From Geosiphon pyriformis (Eukaryota > Glomeromycota > Glomeromycetes > Archaeosporales > Geosiphonaceae): DNA of 64,000 nt. A program made the position numbers and the translations under genes. Numbering within the stretch: position 1 is the stretch's first letter; every line of letters begins with the position of its first letter. The notes under the pieces are model-generated. The model saw nothing but the letters and a program-made list of their open reading frames with translations. It did not search any database and was not told the DNA's origin. The DNA lies in NCBI GenBank assembly GCA_016748015.1, contig JAAOMT010000213.1, forward strand, positions 176,529-240,528, given 5' to 3'. Shown piece after piece: positions 9,611-21,355 of this stretch.

Positions 9611-12137
9611 TCAGCAAATTTTTTATTACTTAAGCCAATTTCTTAAAATTAATAATGTTTATAATGTTTAAAAAGACACTATTATTAACATAAATTAAAA
9701 AAATATACTAATTAGCCCAAAGCTTTAGTAATGTTCCAAAAACTGTGTACTTTCTGGTCTAAATCTTTATATTAATATTAAATTTAATTTTATTAGGTTT
9801 CAAAACCAGTTTCTTATTAACCATTAAAAAATTTAATACTATTTTATAAAAAAGTTTTTTTAATATATTTTTGATCATACGGCTTTTGTTCAAACAAAAA
9901 TTTTCTATTTTTTTCTCAATTGCACACCTGATAACAATTGTTTCAGCAGTTTTGAATTCATATATTTTAGACTTGTAATAATTTTTTTGATCTTAAACAA
10001 ATAGTTAAAAATATTTATTGTTTTAACACCACTTTAAATTATGATTTGTATCTCAAAAGCTTTTTTTATATCAAAAACCAACAATATATAAAGCAAAAAA
10101 TTGGTTCTAAACACATTATCAAATCTAAGAAATTTCATTAATTTGGTAACAAACAACTCCAATTTGTAAAATTTTGATAATTGTTTGTTAAAAAGACATT
10201 TGGCTTTATTATACTAATGTTTAAAAAATGTTTTATTAGCCAATACAATCATAATATTTTATAAAAGCCTCTATATTATATTTAAATCTTTTTTTTTACT
10301 AGCTTTATCAAGTTTATCCACAACCAAAGAAAGCTTAATTGAAAAAAGGTCATAAAAATTACTTTACTTAACAATATTAGCATTTCTAATTTTGAATTTT
10401 TAACAATTTTTATTTGTTTACTTGTAAATACTATTTAAATAAGCATTCAAAAGACTTCTTAATTTAATTAAAACCATAATTGTCTTGTGATTAGTATCAA
10501 AAAAGTCAAATATAAAGCTAATTTTATGACTTGTAACTATTAAAAACAAATTATCACTAACAAAAATATAATTAATAACTCTTATAGCTCTTTTAAAGTT
10601 GTTTTAAATAGAAATTTTAGCCAAAAAATGTTCATAAAATAAATTAACCAGATTCAGATCTAAACATTTCTTGAAACTTACACTTTTCTTAGAACTATTT
10701 TTATTAAAGTTATTACCCAAAACCATAAAAAAGTTAAAATTAACTGTTTTAAAAATAACAAAGTTGATATTATAAGCTTGATCAAACTGTGTACCAACAA
10801 ATATACCAGTATATAGACCCAAAATTATGACTAATAATTTACTCTTAAATAAAAGCTGCACAAAAATAATTCAATCAAAAACTTTTTCAACTTTTGAGAC
10901 ATATTAAACCAAAAATTTGTTTATAATAATTATTATTCCAGTGTTAAAAAAATCTTTATTTAAACCAAATGTAAAAATTCACATCTTATTAATCTTATAT
11001 ATAATTTATAATCTAATACTAGATCTTAATTTTGTTTTTGTAATGATTAAAACCATATTTTTTAAATTCACATACTAATAAACAATGTCTTTTTGCTTAG
11101 CAAAAACATTAATATTCTGAATATTGCATATAACAAACTTCCAAACTAAGTTATTTATTGAGAGAAAAAATATACTAAAAAACTTAAACCAGTATACAAT
11201 TAATTTAAATTCTTTAAAACTAAATTTATAGAGACTTTAAGAGCAATTATTTTTGATTCCAAATTATTCATCTTGGTGATCAAAATTTTTAAGCTACTTA
11301 AACCCAAATTTAATGTTTTATTTTTTGCAATTGAAGAAAGAAAAAATAATAATACCAGCAGATTATTTAAAACTATGTTTAAATTTAGTCTTAAATTTAA
11401 TATCCATAAAAACAATTAGAAAAAAAAATTAAGAGATAGAGATTAAAAATACCAAATTTATATTGCTTAGTTTTCACATAATACTAAATACTTAATTAGT
11501 CAAAAGCTCTAAGAAGCATTCCAATAAGACCAGATAAGCATTAATAAATGAATTATTTTAAACAACAAAAAAATCTTTATTAGCATATAGAGTACTAAAA
11601 AAAAATAACCCAAAGCCAAAACCAAAGCTAGTACTATTAAAAAAGACAATAAATAAAATTATTTGTGTTCATAATTGTTACCAAAGACAGCAAAATGTAA
11701 AATAAAAACACTTTTTTTTGTGTATAATTTAATTAATTGAAGATAACTCTTATCTAATACAACTTTTTTATAAGTTTTTAAAAAAAGTAAAATATATGTA
11801 TTTAACACATCATATTTCAAAGCTAAATGTTTAAAATGCCCACATTTTTTACATTAAACCAGATTTAATATAGCTTAAAAAAACTTAATATTACTTAAAA
11901 TTGGCTTTGTTTAAAAAACTGACTTCAACTTTTTCTCTAATTCAAAGCCAACTACTATATAACAAACTTTATTGCTGGTTTCAAATAATCAATTAATAAC
12001 ACAAGTTTTTCTACCAGTCTCTTCCAATAGAGCACCAAAATTATGAACAGTTATTTCTATAAAAAGAATAAATAAAAGTGCCTTGAATTAATTTTTAAAC
12101 ATTTAAATATTATAATCTTTTATAGTCTTTGTTACAT
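9611..12137 (-). mobile_element. LINE remnant, minus strand, 3' part (ORF1 end, endonuclease, start of RT)
   Basis: The reverse complement follows the LINE at 41116-47912. It includes the ORF1 zinc-knuckle region (near 11870-11820, TGTGGGCATTTT conserved), the ORF1 C-terminus (11415-11200), the endonuclease (10861-10604, with the segment VILGLYTGIF and GNNFNKN where the LINE has GGDFNEN), and sequence equal to about 44650 of that LINE near 9611. Almost all differences are C-to-T/G-to-A, leaving it very AT-rich. The other half lies at 22234-23215, separated by the type B element at 12138-22233. The RT core, RNase H and 3' end are lost. Confidence 0.85.
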
Positions 12138-13023
12138 TGTTACTTGAAAAAAAAAACAGATATAGAAAATAGTAGACCAATAGGGGAGTAGTAGTTAGCA
12201 TGTAAGCATATTGCTCAGCAATATGGAGCAATGTCAAAAATCATAACACATTGCTTAGCAATATGGAGCAATATTAGAAATCATGGCACATTGCTTAACA
12301 AGATAAAGCGATGTTAAAAAATTAAAGCACATTGCTCAGCAATGTGAGCATTGTTTAAAAAATTATAGCACATCACTCGGGAATGTGAGTGATCTTGTAG
12401 AACATCAATTATGTATATATAGCAATAGCAGTAAAAGAAGAAAAAACAGACCTCTCAGTTTAGATTTGATTTAAGCAATCTTCTCTATTATAAATATTAA
12501 TAAATCATTATTTAATATCTCAAATCTACTCCACATTATCAACTCTTCATGTTAATAGTAATTGATACTTAACCACACTGGAACAATAGCTCTTGATCAT
12601 GGCTATTGATAAGATATTAATGTGCAAATTGCCTTGGCTTATTTTTTTCTTATTTTCTTTATTTTTTTTCTTGTTTTATTTTCTTTGTTGTTTGTTAACT
12701 TGATTAAAAAAATTTACACATGGAGATACTGATGTCAGAATATAGCACTGGTAAAAAACCCAGAAATAAGAGTAGACACTCAAAATTGAGGATATCTTAC
12801 CAGAAGAATTACTGGCCATCACACTGAGAAAAAAATTGATAAAACTGTGGTTTTGGAAAGCTACAGATAAAACTATTAATTGAATTTCTGTCTATTATAC
12901 AAAAAACTCAACCAAAACCTTTAGAAACCACAATTTCAGAAATTACCAACATCATTATATCAATTGAGCACCAAGTTACAGGTTTGTTATTTGATTTGAG
13001 ACCCCAAATAATCATCTGTAACA
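12138..13023 (+). repeat. 5' LTR, type B
   Basis: Starts TGTTACTTGAAAAA, ends ATCATCTGTAACA. Paired with 21356-22233 at high identity. U3 carries five units of a ~40-bp array (12207-12400) ending 12 bp before a TATATATAG box (12413-12421). The second half holds a long T-rich stretch (12640-12690). Confidence 0.93.
12207..12400 (+). repeat. ~40-bp tandem array with inverted repeats in U3 of type B LTR (5 units)
   Basis: Five units of about 40 bp, each built on an inverted repeat of the form CATTGCTCAGCAATG followed by GAGCAATG and an A/T-rich spacer. The copy in the 3' LTR is at 21426-21619, also five units. The minus-strand type B LTR has decayed units at about 8700-8820 and 9499-9530. The array ends just upstream of the TATA box. 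It is unrelated in sequence to the 12-bp array of type A LTRs but sits in the same place. Enhancer role is inferred. Confidence 0.85.
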
Positions 13024-13025
13024 TT

Positions 13026-13043
13026 TGGTGCTCCTTGTAAAGT
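13026..13043 (+). other. Primer-binding site, type B element
   Basis: Starts TGGTGCTCCTTGTAA two bases after the LTR, as expected for a site complementary to a tRNA 3' end (TGG pairs with CCA). The type A element has TAGTGCTCTCTG at 23980, six bases after its LTR, which may be the same primer after a G-to-A change. The tRNA was not identified. Confidence 0.6.
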
Positions 13044-13088
13044 ATAATTTAACAGAAAACCAGCACCAACAAACAACTATTCAAAAAA

Positions 13089-15260
13089 GTGGCAGAATCT
13101 GAAAAAACAGGGACAAACCACTTGGGATTCACAAAATTCTTATTCCAACACTATTGCACCCATCTTAAATTAACAAATAATAGTTGGCCAACAGAATCAG
13201 CTTTCAATTGCTACATCAACAAGAGAATAGTATATCATTTGGGAGGCCAAGGAGATCCAGAATTCGTCTTCAACAATTTTTTCAGTAAATTACTACAAAG
13301 CACCACTCTTCCATAAAACTACTTATTTGCACCCACAAAAATAAACAGAGAAATTGAAAAATACACCAAGCAGAAATTTTCTATCATTTTTGCTGACAAA
13401 AGAAAAGGAAGGTTACAAACACCAGCAGAAATACCAAAACAAATTCAATTACCCACTTGGAAGAAACAAAGATTTGATTCATCTGCTAATCCAGCTTATC
13501 ACTACACACCTGGAAGTACTATTAATATAATAAACACAGCTACAACAAGCATGACAACACTACTGAATAAAATCCTATTTCAAAGTAAACAAAAGAAAGC
13601 AGAATTATTAAGAACATATGGCAATTATTTTGAGGAATTTAAATTGTGATCCCCAATACCATCAGAAATTTGATCACCACTACCACAGCCAGATTTTGGA
13701 GCTGTTAGTTCTTGGGAAATAATTGACTCCAAGGAAGAGAAAAATAGTGATCAAAAAATCAGCAAGTAAAATTCAATTCAACAAAATTCAGAAAATCAAA
13801 CTCCAAATATTCAAACTCTGACAAATCAGAACAATCCAAACTCTGACTCAATTAATCAGCAAAACTTATCTCCAATAATCAAGATTAATTCACCACCCAT
13901 TTCACCAATTACTGAACAACAACAACAACCACAACTGTTATCTCAACAACAATTTCAGCAGTAACTACAACAACAACCACAACAACAAATAGCCTACACT
14001 CCAATCACAAAAATAGAAAAATTTACCAGCAAAGAGAACAATGCCCAAGTATGGCTTAACAACATAGAAAAAGCCATCACAGCCAATGGATAAAATAATA
14101 ACAGAGCCCTTCAAGTAATCCTCTATTTTTTCCAAGATACTGCTGACTTGTGGTATCAAAGTTTAGCTGCCAAACCTCAAACATTCCAGAAATTTAAAAT
14201 TACATTCTTGGGATATTTTAGTAATAATAACAGTATTAATTGCCTAGCCAATGCCTTTATTATAATCAAACAGAGAGAAACTGAAGCAGTTACCACTTAC
14301 TTGAGATGCTTTTACAGGAACTTACACCAAATTCAAGCAATCCAAGCTGACTATTTTATAGTGCCACAGATTCTGAACCAGTTTATCTGTGACCTGCACA
14401 GTAGTCTTTTCCAATGTGTACAATTATTAGATCTAACAACACTCCAAAATGCAGTCACATAGACTAGAGACTTTGAGTCAGTTGAATTAGAGACTAATTA
14501 TGCCCAAGTCATAAACCTAGTCATGAATAGATTATCTAACTTGGATTCCAAATTGAAACAACTTAATAATTCAATTAATCAGAAATTAGAAGGATACTTA
14601 ATTGACAATTGTGTAATTTATCAGCCACCCCAATAACACAATAATTCTGGGAATGTGAATTGCTACCAAAATTAGTCGTGTTTATCATCATCATTCAATC
14701 AGCTATGACAGCAAGAGATGCATATCTGCCACAATTGTGGTAAACAAGGCCATTTGAGAATTGACTGCTGTTTTTATAATAATAACTTATGATTGGGAAA
14801 TCAATATCAAAACCCTGATTGCAGGTTTCAAACTCTGAATCAAAATACAAATCAGGATCAATACTTACCTCATTACATCCAAATGACACAACAGCCAATT
14901 TATCAACCATCAGTATATTAAGCTTCAATTTATCAACTGACAACACCCATAATTTATCAGCCACAGCTGCAACCTATTTATTAACTGCAGTCACAAGTAA
15001 TATATTAGCTGCAACAAATTCAAACACTGCCACAAAACTTATCTCAAAATGGAATTCAAAGGCCAAGAATGATACAACAAAGCTGGAGATTGGTAATAGT
15101 AGTCTATCAACTAATTCCCAGTTCTTTAACTCAACCATCAGGATCACGTCAATGGAGTTTAGGAACTGGGTATACTCCAAACTTGAGTTCCCAGAACTAT
15201 TTAAGTTTTCTGATTAATTCAGAAAACATCTTACTTAACAACCAAAAACCCAATTAAACC
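13089..15260 (+). pseudogene. gag, type B
   Basis: The first ATG (13089) opens a frame starting MAESEKTGTNHLGF, 65 bp after the LTR. With stops at Gln/Trp codons read through, it runs through a Ser/Asn/Gln-rich linker and a glutamine tract (near 13915-13990), to a capsid-like region (about 14000-14460, with NAQVWLNNIEKAI and ADLWYQSLA typical of retrotransposon gag) and a zinc knuckle CHNCGKQGHLRIDC at about 14719-14760 (C-x2-C-x4-H-x4-C). The tail is rich in Gln, Tyr and Asn. At least eight stops are TAA/TAG inside Gln-rich segments, so they are almost certainly former Gln codons. Confidence 0.85.
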
Positions 15261-15289
15261 AAATCACTTACCAGCAACATACCTCCAGC

Positions 15290-15713
15290 CACTGTCACCA
15301 ATGATGAATTACTAGCAGCAATATTCTCATTTGAACTTGAGGAACTGTTATCCACACCTTTGTTTAGTGGAGCCATGCTTGAAGAAAAACCAATTACTAC
15401 CATGTACACAAATGCTAAAATGAATGGCCACTTCATCAAACTGATCTTAAATAATAGATCAGCTGGCAGCATCATCACAAAACAATTCATAGACCAATTA
15501 GGTTACCAAGTTGATTGTGCTGTCAGTGCTAGGATAATAATAGCTGATGAAGCAACCAAAACCCCTATTGACAAGATTGATAATTTCCTATTTGAAGTCA
15601 ATAGTATTATTACACCAATCAAGATTTTGGTGATGGAAGCTATGCAATACCAAGCACTAGTTAGTAATAACTGGCTAGTCAAAACCAATGCCATGCTCAA
15701 CTGGAACATGTAG
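15290..15713 (+). pseudogene. Retropepsin-like protease, type B
   Basis: The open stretch 15360-15713 contains HFIKLILNNRSAGSIITKQF, matching the protease pattern of hydrophobic strand, active-site loop and SIIT. The loop reads NNR where DSG/DNG-type residues are expected, so the catalytic Asp is changed to Asn (one G-to-A step) and the site is dead. Downstream MEAMQYQALVSNNWLVKTNAMLNW corresponds to the conserved ALVGNDWL-type end of gypsy proteases (quoted segment: ALVSNNWLVK). The stop at 15711 is TAG before KLQF. Confidence 0.75.
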
Positions 15714-16107
15714 AAATTACAGTTTAGTCAAGATGGACAACATATAAGAGTACTGGCCATGTGCAACCACTTCAAACCAAATAATACTACATTAGCACCA
15801 CTAATTGAATTCAAGAAAAAAGAAAAAAAACTCATCTAAGAAGCTTACCAAGTTTCATGAACTGACAAAGACCACAACAAGTTACCACTGATACTTTCTT
15901 GAAACAACAATGGGAAAGGAAAGCAAAAAAAAGAACTTACCTGGAATTCTGACCAAGTCTGAGGAACTGACAATGACCAGAAAGAGCTAATAACTTGGGA
16001 GAGGGAAGAAAGCAATAAGAGAAAAAAAAAAGAGAAAAAAGAAAAAACAACACTCACCAATACTTATAACTCTTACATTAATACTACACTACAATGATCC
16101 ACCTATT

Positions 16108-16680
16108 ACTGACCAAAGCTCATATGCATCAATTGTGGCAAAAAATTGTCATTGATGGGTGCATGCTATAGTGACAATGAAAAATACTCCACAGCAACAA
16201 AATTTTACTGTTACTTATGCATCATAGAATGCTTTAGATGACCAAAACAGCCAAAAAAATGGGACAATAAACTGTGTTTCACATGTGAAACTATTTTGCT
16301 TGACAAAAAAATGTGGAATGACATTCCTGGGCATGAAAAAATATGTGATAAAACATGTCAGTATACAATCCTGATCAATAACTGAGTACACAAAAAAACA
16401 CCAATTGACAATGCCTGGAAACAAGCATTGCAACAATTGGAAAAATATCCCCATGACAAACACAAAATCTGGAGAATGACGAGTGCAAAAACAGAAGACA
16501 TAACACTCAGTAAACTACTGGAAATTAAAAACAATCTTCTATCTCTTTCTAAACCCAAATACATCCAAACTTTTGATGTTTTTGGCAATATTGAAGATAA
16601 TTCAGAAGAATTTCATGAACACTACCAGTGATTAGCACCCACTAGAGAAAAACAAAAGCAGCATTTAAAGCAGTTGAATA
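16108..16680 (+). pseudogene. Cys-rich (zinc-binding) domain between protease and dUTPase, type B
   Basis: Read from about 16108: CINCGKK, a Cys in MGACYS, CYLCIIEC, then CFTC, GHEKIC and DKTCQY by 16360, so at least nine Cys and one His over about 85 residues, arranged mainly as CxxC pairs. This is a treble- or double-ribbon pattern. After one stop (16382) it continues as a Lys/Glu-rich helical region (16428-16631) and a second CxxC cluster near 16685-16735 (LCxHC-like, CDFQYCNKC). The block is part of the polyprotein between protease and dUTPase. I recall similar Cys-rich proteins in Rhizophagus predicted proteomes but cannot verify that here. Function unknown. Confidence 0.65.
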
Positions 16681-17009
16681 CTTAATTATGTTAACATTGT
16701 TTAATTTCCTGTGACTTTCAATATTGTAATAAGTGTGATCTTATTTACAATCTACCACCACATATAATCTACACAATTCTAAAAAAAGAGAAACCAATCA
16801 GCAACTGTGCATCAGAATTGGAATCAATTTTCAATTCTAATTCAAACTCTGACAACAACAATGACAAAAACAACAGTTCCAGCTCTGCTCTATATAACAA
16901 TGAAAATAACAACAATTCGGATTCCAATTCAAACTCTGAAATATACATCGCACTTCCTGATCTTACCAAGGAGTAGAAACTTAAATAGTTCAGTAATAAT
17001 GATGAAGGT

Positions 17010-17596
17010 ATCATATCAGAATGTGTGCATAATACTGATACAGAGTTTAATCTGAGATATTCAGAAAACAATGCCATCAAATTGGAACCATACTTATGCA
17101 CCTGCATTGATTTTAAAATAGTATTGGAAATTTCAACAACAACAATAGTTTAATTAGCATCCAGAAATAGTTTAGTGAAAAAAGGAATCAACATCAGAGG
17201 AAGAATAATTGATGCAGGATATATAGTAAATATCATTGCTATGCTACAAAATAACTCAGAAAAGGCCTATATCATAGAGCCAAATGAAAAGATAGCACAG
17301 GCAATATTTCTACTTCTGATTAAAATAGTTCAATTAGTATCAGTAGGAAACAAGGAAGAATTAGAAATTACAGTTAGAGGAATATAAAAATTCAGATCAA
17401 TGAGTAGAATAGACATACCAATTAATATGGCAGAGAAAAAAATTATTAACAAAAGAAAAATTATCTCCACCCATCAATTAATTTCCATTCCACTATATAA
17501 CCAGTATATGGTAACCATAAAGAGAAAAGTAAAAGATCAGATACAGATTTTTGAGGCAAAAGCAACACTTTGTGAATCAGGAAGATTGGATTAGTC
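17010..17596 (+). pseudogene. dUTPase-like domain, type B element
   Basis: dUTPases of the trimeric family have five motifs, all recognisable here in order. Motif 1 near 17018-17065 (TDTEFNLRY; usual form AGFDL, degraded). Motif 2 near 17157-17200 (ASRNSLVKKGINI; usual SRSSLAxKGI). Motif 3 near 17205-17240 (IIDAGYIVNI; catalytic Asp and Tyr kept). Motif 4 near 17281-17315 (NEKIAQAIFL; usual GDRIAQLI). Motif 5 near 17371-17420 (RGI-stop-KFRSMSRID; usual RGxxGFGSTG, Gly residues lost). The enzyme hydrolyses dUTP to dUMP and PPi and would limit uracil in cDNA. A stop in motif 5 and missing glycines mean this copy is inactive. The sequence to 17596 continues as a beta-rich linker towards RT. Confidence 0.8.
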
Positions 17597-17599
17597 AAT

Positions 17600-19250
17600 C
17601 TACACATACCAGCCAAGAATCACAGACACATCAAAATTCTTATTTACAACAACACGGGAAACACTATTAAGATACCAAAAGGAACCACTATTGGATATTT
17701 GACTACTGAAGTTGAAAACCAACTGCCAAACACTATTCCAAACTTTGCACAACTGTGTAGATATGTAGATATCATATTTTAAACAATATACAGACAAAAA
17801 AAATATTATCTGCTCTAATTAAAACAATTAGAACAGATAAACTTGAGAAATCTAAACCCACTACAATATATGCAGCTCAAGATATTACTCAACAACTTTA
17901 ATGACATTTTTGCCAGCAAAAATAAATTTGGCAAAACTGACATAATTTAGCATCAGATCAAAACTGGAGATACAATGCCAATTAAACAAAGAGCATACAG
18001 AGTACCACCAACTAGCCATGAGATCATTTGTCAAGAAATCAATTAGATGCTTGACAACAGGCTAATTTAGCCATTAATGAGCCCATAGTTATCACCAGTA
18101 GTATTAGTCCATAAGAAAAATAGAAAAATCCACTTTTGTATGGATTATTGAAAACTGAATGGAGTAACAAAAGGAGATAGTTACCCAATACCAAAGATCC
18201 AAGAGCTGTTCAACACTTTTGAAGGAAAGAAATGGTTCTTAACTTTAGATTTAGACAGTGGTTACTAGCAAGTAGCCATGAAATCAGAAAACAAAGAGAA
18301 AACAGCTTTTACAATACAAGAAGAAAATTTCGAATTTAAAGTTATACTATTTGGCTTGATGAATGTTCTTACCATATTTCAATGGCTTATGAAAATTATC
18401 TACACAGGACTACTATAGAAATCAGTAGTTATATACTTAGATGACACCAATGTGTTCTCAAAAACCTTTGATAATCATTTGTATCATTTCTAACAAGTAT
18501 TTGAAAAACTAAGAAGAGCTGAATTAAAATTAAATACAACCAAGTGCTTTTTTGAAAAGACTGAACTCAAGTTTTTGGGATATATGGTAAGCAAAAATAG
18601 TATCAAAATGGATCCAGACAAGATTGAAGTAGTCAAGAACTTTTCAGTACCAACCAACTTGACAAAACTAAGAGCATTCTTGGGATTTGCCAGATACTAT
18701 TGCTACTTTATTAAAGATTTTTCTAAACTGGCTTAGCCATTACACCAGCTTCAATTAAAGAACACCAAGTATAAATGGACAGAAAACCAGTAAAAAGCTT
18801 TTGACATATTAAGAAGAAAGCTTATTCAAGCTCTAGTGTTGATGTATCCAGATCACAGCAAACCATTTATTATCACTACAGATATATTAGGCCAAGCATT
18901 GGAAGCAGTACTATTGCAGAGAAAATCAGATGGAAGAGAACATCCAATAGCATATATCAGCCAAAGTTTGAGTCCAGTTGAAAAGAACTATAGAACACTA
19001 GTATTAGAACACTTAGCAATCTATTGGACAGTTATGAAATGAAAAAAATACTTGAGCCAAAAGTTTGATATATATACTGATCATAAAGAATTAACTTTAA
19101 TCCAAAAGCAAAAATTTGGAAATGATTGTCATGCCAGATAGAAAATAGAACTTTTACTATTTAATTATACAGTATATTACAAAAAGAGAAAAGAAAATGG
19201 AAATGCTAATGGTTTGTCATGAATAAGACAAATTTAAAAACATTTCAACC
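17600..19250 (+). pseudogene. Reverse transcriptase and RNase H, type B
   Basis: Recognised by FCMDY-stop-KLNGVT near 18138-18170 (DYRKLN, with CGA changed to TGA), PKIQELFNTFEG, WFLTLDLDSGY (motif A Asp), and VVIYLDDTNVFS near 18427-18460 (catalytic YLDD intact). FLGYMVSKNSI and LRAFLGFARYYCYFIKDFS follow. RNase H starts with the open stretch at 18836-19042: FIITTDILGQALEAVL, AYISQSLSPVEKNY, then YTDHKELTLI and NANGLS. Stops include Q-stop-KAF near 18793, the same Gln position that is a stop in the type A copy at 2210. Upstream 17600-17880 encodes a beta-rich pre-RT linker with IPKGTTIGYL. Confidence 0.9.
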
Positions 19251-19419
19251 CAAAAATACAACAAAAGATGAATATACAAAAATACCAACAATTCCAGCAT
19301 TATATAAATACCCAATTGTTTAAGGAGAAATTATCTTAAAAAAAACAAAACAACATAAAACAACAATCAAAATATTTTATCAATTATCAAAATATATTTT
19401 AACAGAAAAACAAAAAAAA

Positions 19420-20520
19420 TTCAGATTAACCAACCAGAGTAATTACAGAACCAGAAAAAGAAACAATATTGTTCAACATGCACTTAGATTCAACAGCAGG
19501 ATGCTTTCATAAAGAAGCAACCATGAAAAGAACCAGGAATAGATATTATTGGCCATCATTGTATTCAAACATTATCCAATATGTTCAAAATTGTGATGCT
19601 TGTTAAAGAAGAGGTGAAATAAAACCCAGTAAACCATTGAAACCAATCAAAGTAGAACAACCATTTGATTACATTGAAATTGACTTAGTCGGACTATTAA
19701 CAATCACCAGCAGAGACAACAAATATATTGCAGTAACTATAGATTATTTCACTAAATGGCCAGAAACAAAAGCCATTCAAAGAGCAAATGCAAAATCTGT
19801 TGTCAAATTTGTCCATTAAGATTTAATTTGTTGACACAGATGTCCAAAAAAAACTACTATCAAATCAAGAAACTCACTTTGTGAATAGAACATTGACAGA
19901 ATTAAGTTAAAAATTTGGGATAAAAAGATCATTATTATCACTATATTATCCACAAACAAATGGGTTAGTTGAAAAATTCAACAGAATACTGTGTGAAACA
20001 ATAGCCAAGATCAGCCAAGAAAACCAGAACAAATGGGATTTGTTTATACTATTAGTATTATTTGCTTACAGAACAATGAAACAAGACACTATACAAGCAA
20101 CACCATTTGAATTAGTATATAGTAGAACAACAATATTACCAGTTGTGATAAAAGTTAGAACATATTCAACAGAACCAATAACAGAAAAAAATTTTCAAAG
20201 AACATTGTTAAGAAGAACATATGACTTAATGGAAACACTGGAAAACAAATGGCAAAAAACAGCTAACAACATCCAAAAGTTACAAGAGAAACAAAAAGAA
20301 AGACACAATAATCAACTAACAGATAAACCAATCAAATTCAGGATTGGAGACAAAGTACTTTTACATCATACCAAAGTGGAAAAACAATAGAGTGAAAAAT
20401 TTGATCCCAAATAGGACAGACCATTTCACATAGAAAAAATTCTAGGAAATAGAGCTTGCAAATTAAGGTTGAACAACAAAATTTTAACCAAAGCAGCACA
20501 TAGAAATTGACTGAAACTAT
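19420..20520 (+). pseudogene. Integrase, type B
   Basis: The HHCC zinc domain spans about 19476-19606 (H in NMHLD, H in CFHKEA, C in NCDAC). The core has the first Asp in IDLVG (near 19681), second acidic site LSNQETHF (near 19858; Asn where Asp is expected) and Glu in LVEKFNR (near 19970). QTNG precedes the Glu. The C-terminal part (20041-20390) is open, with LFAYRTMKQDT, TPFELVYSR and the GDKVLLHHTK motif common to gypsy integrase tails. A stop after VEKQ is TAG before SEKF. Broken by several stops and one frameshift near 19820-19850. Confidence 0.88.
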
Positions 20521-20639
20521 ATCAAAACATAGCACCAACATCTACCAATAATATTCCACAACTGAGAGCACAAAAAATACTAGTTCAACCAGATGAGATT
20601 CCACAAGATCTGGAACCAATCATAGTTATTGAACCAAAC

Positions 20640-21340
20640 ACATCAAATTAAACAACCAAAAGAGTATATAAAGACACAATATACATAACAAAAGCAACAA
20701 AGAAAAATAGAAATACCAGACTATATTCACACTTTAGCTCAACAGTTGTTTTAAGCTTTAAGTCAACAGCAAGTGAACATGGGAATTATTATCAACAACC
20801 AAACAATTTGTTATCAAAACACCAAACAAAAAGAGAAAAACACATTATACCAGCAACTACAGAAACAGTCAATAAACTGGTCAGATAAAATAGTAAAAAA
20901 AGTAAAGAACACTTTTGGAAAGATAACTGTTATGGTTCCAACAGAAAAACTGGTGAAAAAAAATTGGAACCAATAAATAAATCAATTTCCAATACCATAC
21001 TGCTACTATCAATTGGGACAAAAAGTAGATATTCAAAAGTTATATCTTGACAAATCCAAGAGAATCTTTAATTAAAAGATAATTTGGAATATTGAAGACA
21101 TTATTGGAAAGAAAACAAACTTGACATTACATATCAAGACCATTTATTGACTATACACTATATTTCAAAACTACTCAAAAGTATTGTTACACTCTGACAT
21201 AAAAACAATAACCATTAACCAATGAGGAAGAATGAACAATTCACAAATTGAAGAAATAAAAAATAAAGTGGAACAAATAATACTTGAAAAAAAAGTATTT
21301 GACATAATTTAAAATGAGAATTTTAATGGAGCTTAATATT
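20640..21340 (+). pseudogene. Post-integrase ORF of unknown function, type B
   Basis: About 700 nt of coding-like sequence lies between the integrase tail and the polypurine tract. The clearest open part is 20773-20976. Reading on past TAA/TAG stops at likely Gln codons gives a Lys/Asn/Ile-rich segment with regularly spaced hydrophobics, ending at the polypurine tract (ILEKKVFDII then the stop region near 21310). I see no membrane span or known motif. Type A elements carry a different extra ORF in the same position (3957-4639 and 29640-30310); I cannot align the two. Confidence 0.45.
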
Positions 21341-21355
21341 AAAAGAAGGAGATAA
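21341..21355 (+). other. Polypurine tract, type B
   Basis: AAAAGAAGGAGATAA directly before the 3' LTR TGTTAC. A purine run at this exact place is the plus-strand priming site of LTR retrotransposons. Confidence 0.75.

Noticed and set aside
1466-20390. TAA/TAG used as glutamine codons (a variant genetic code)
   Set aside because: Gln-to-stop changes are pervasive in elements, but Trp (TGG to TGA/TAG) and Arg (CGA to TGA) positions are hit too. The four host genes have no in-frame TAA/TAG and end with TAA or TAG, so the standard code holds.
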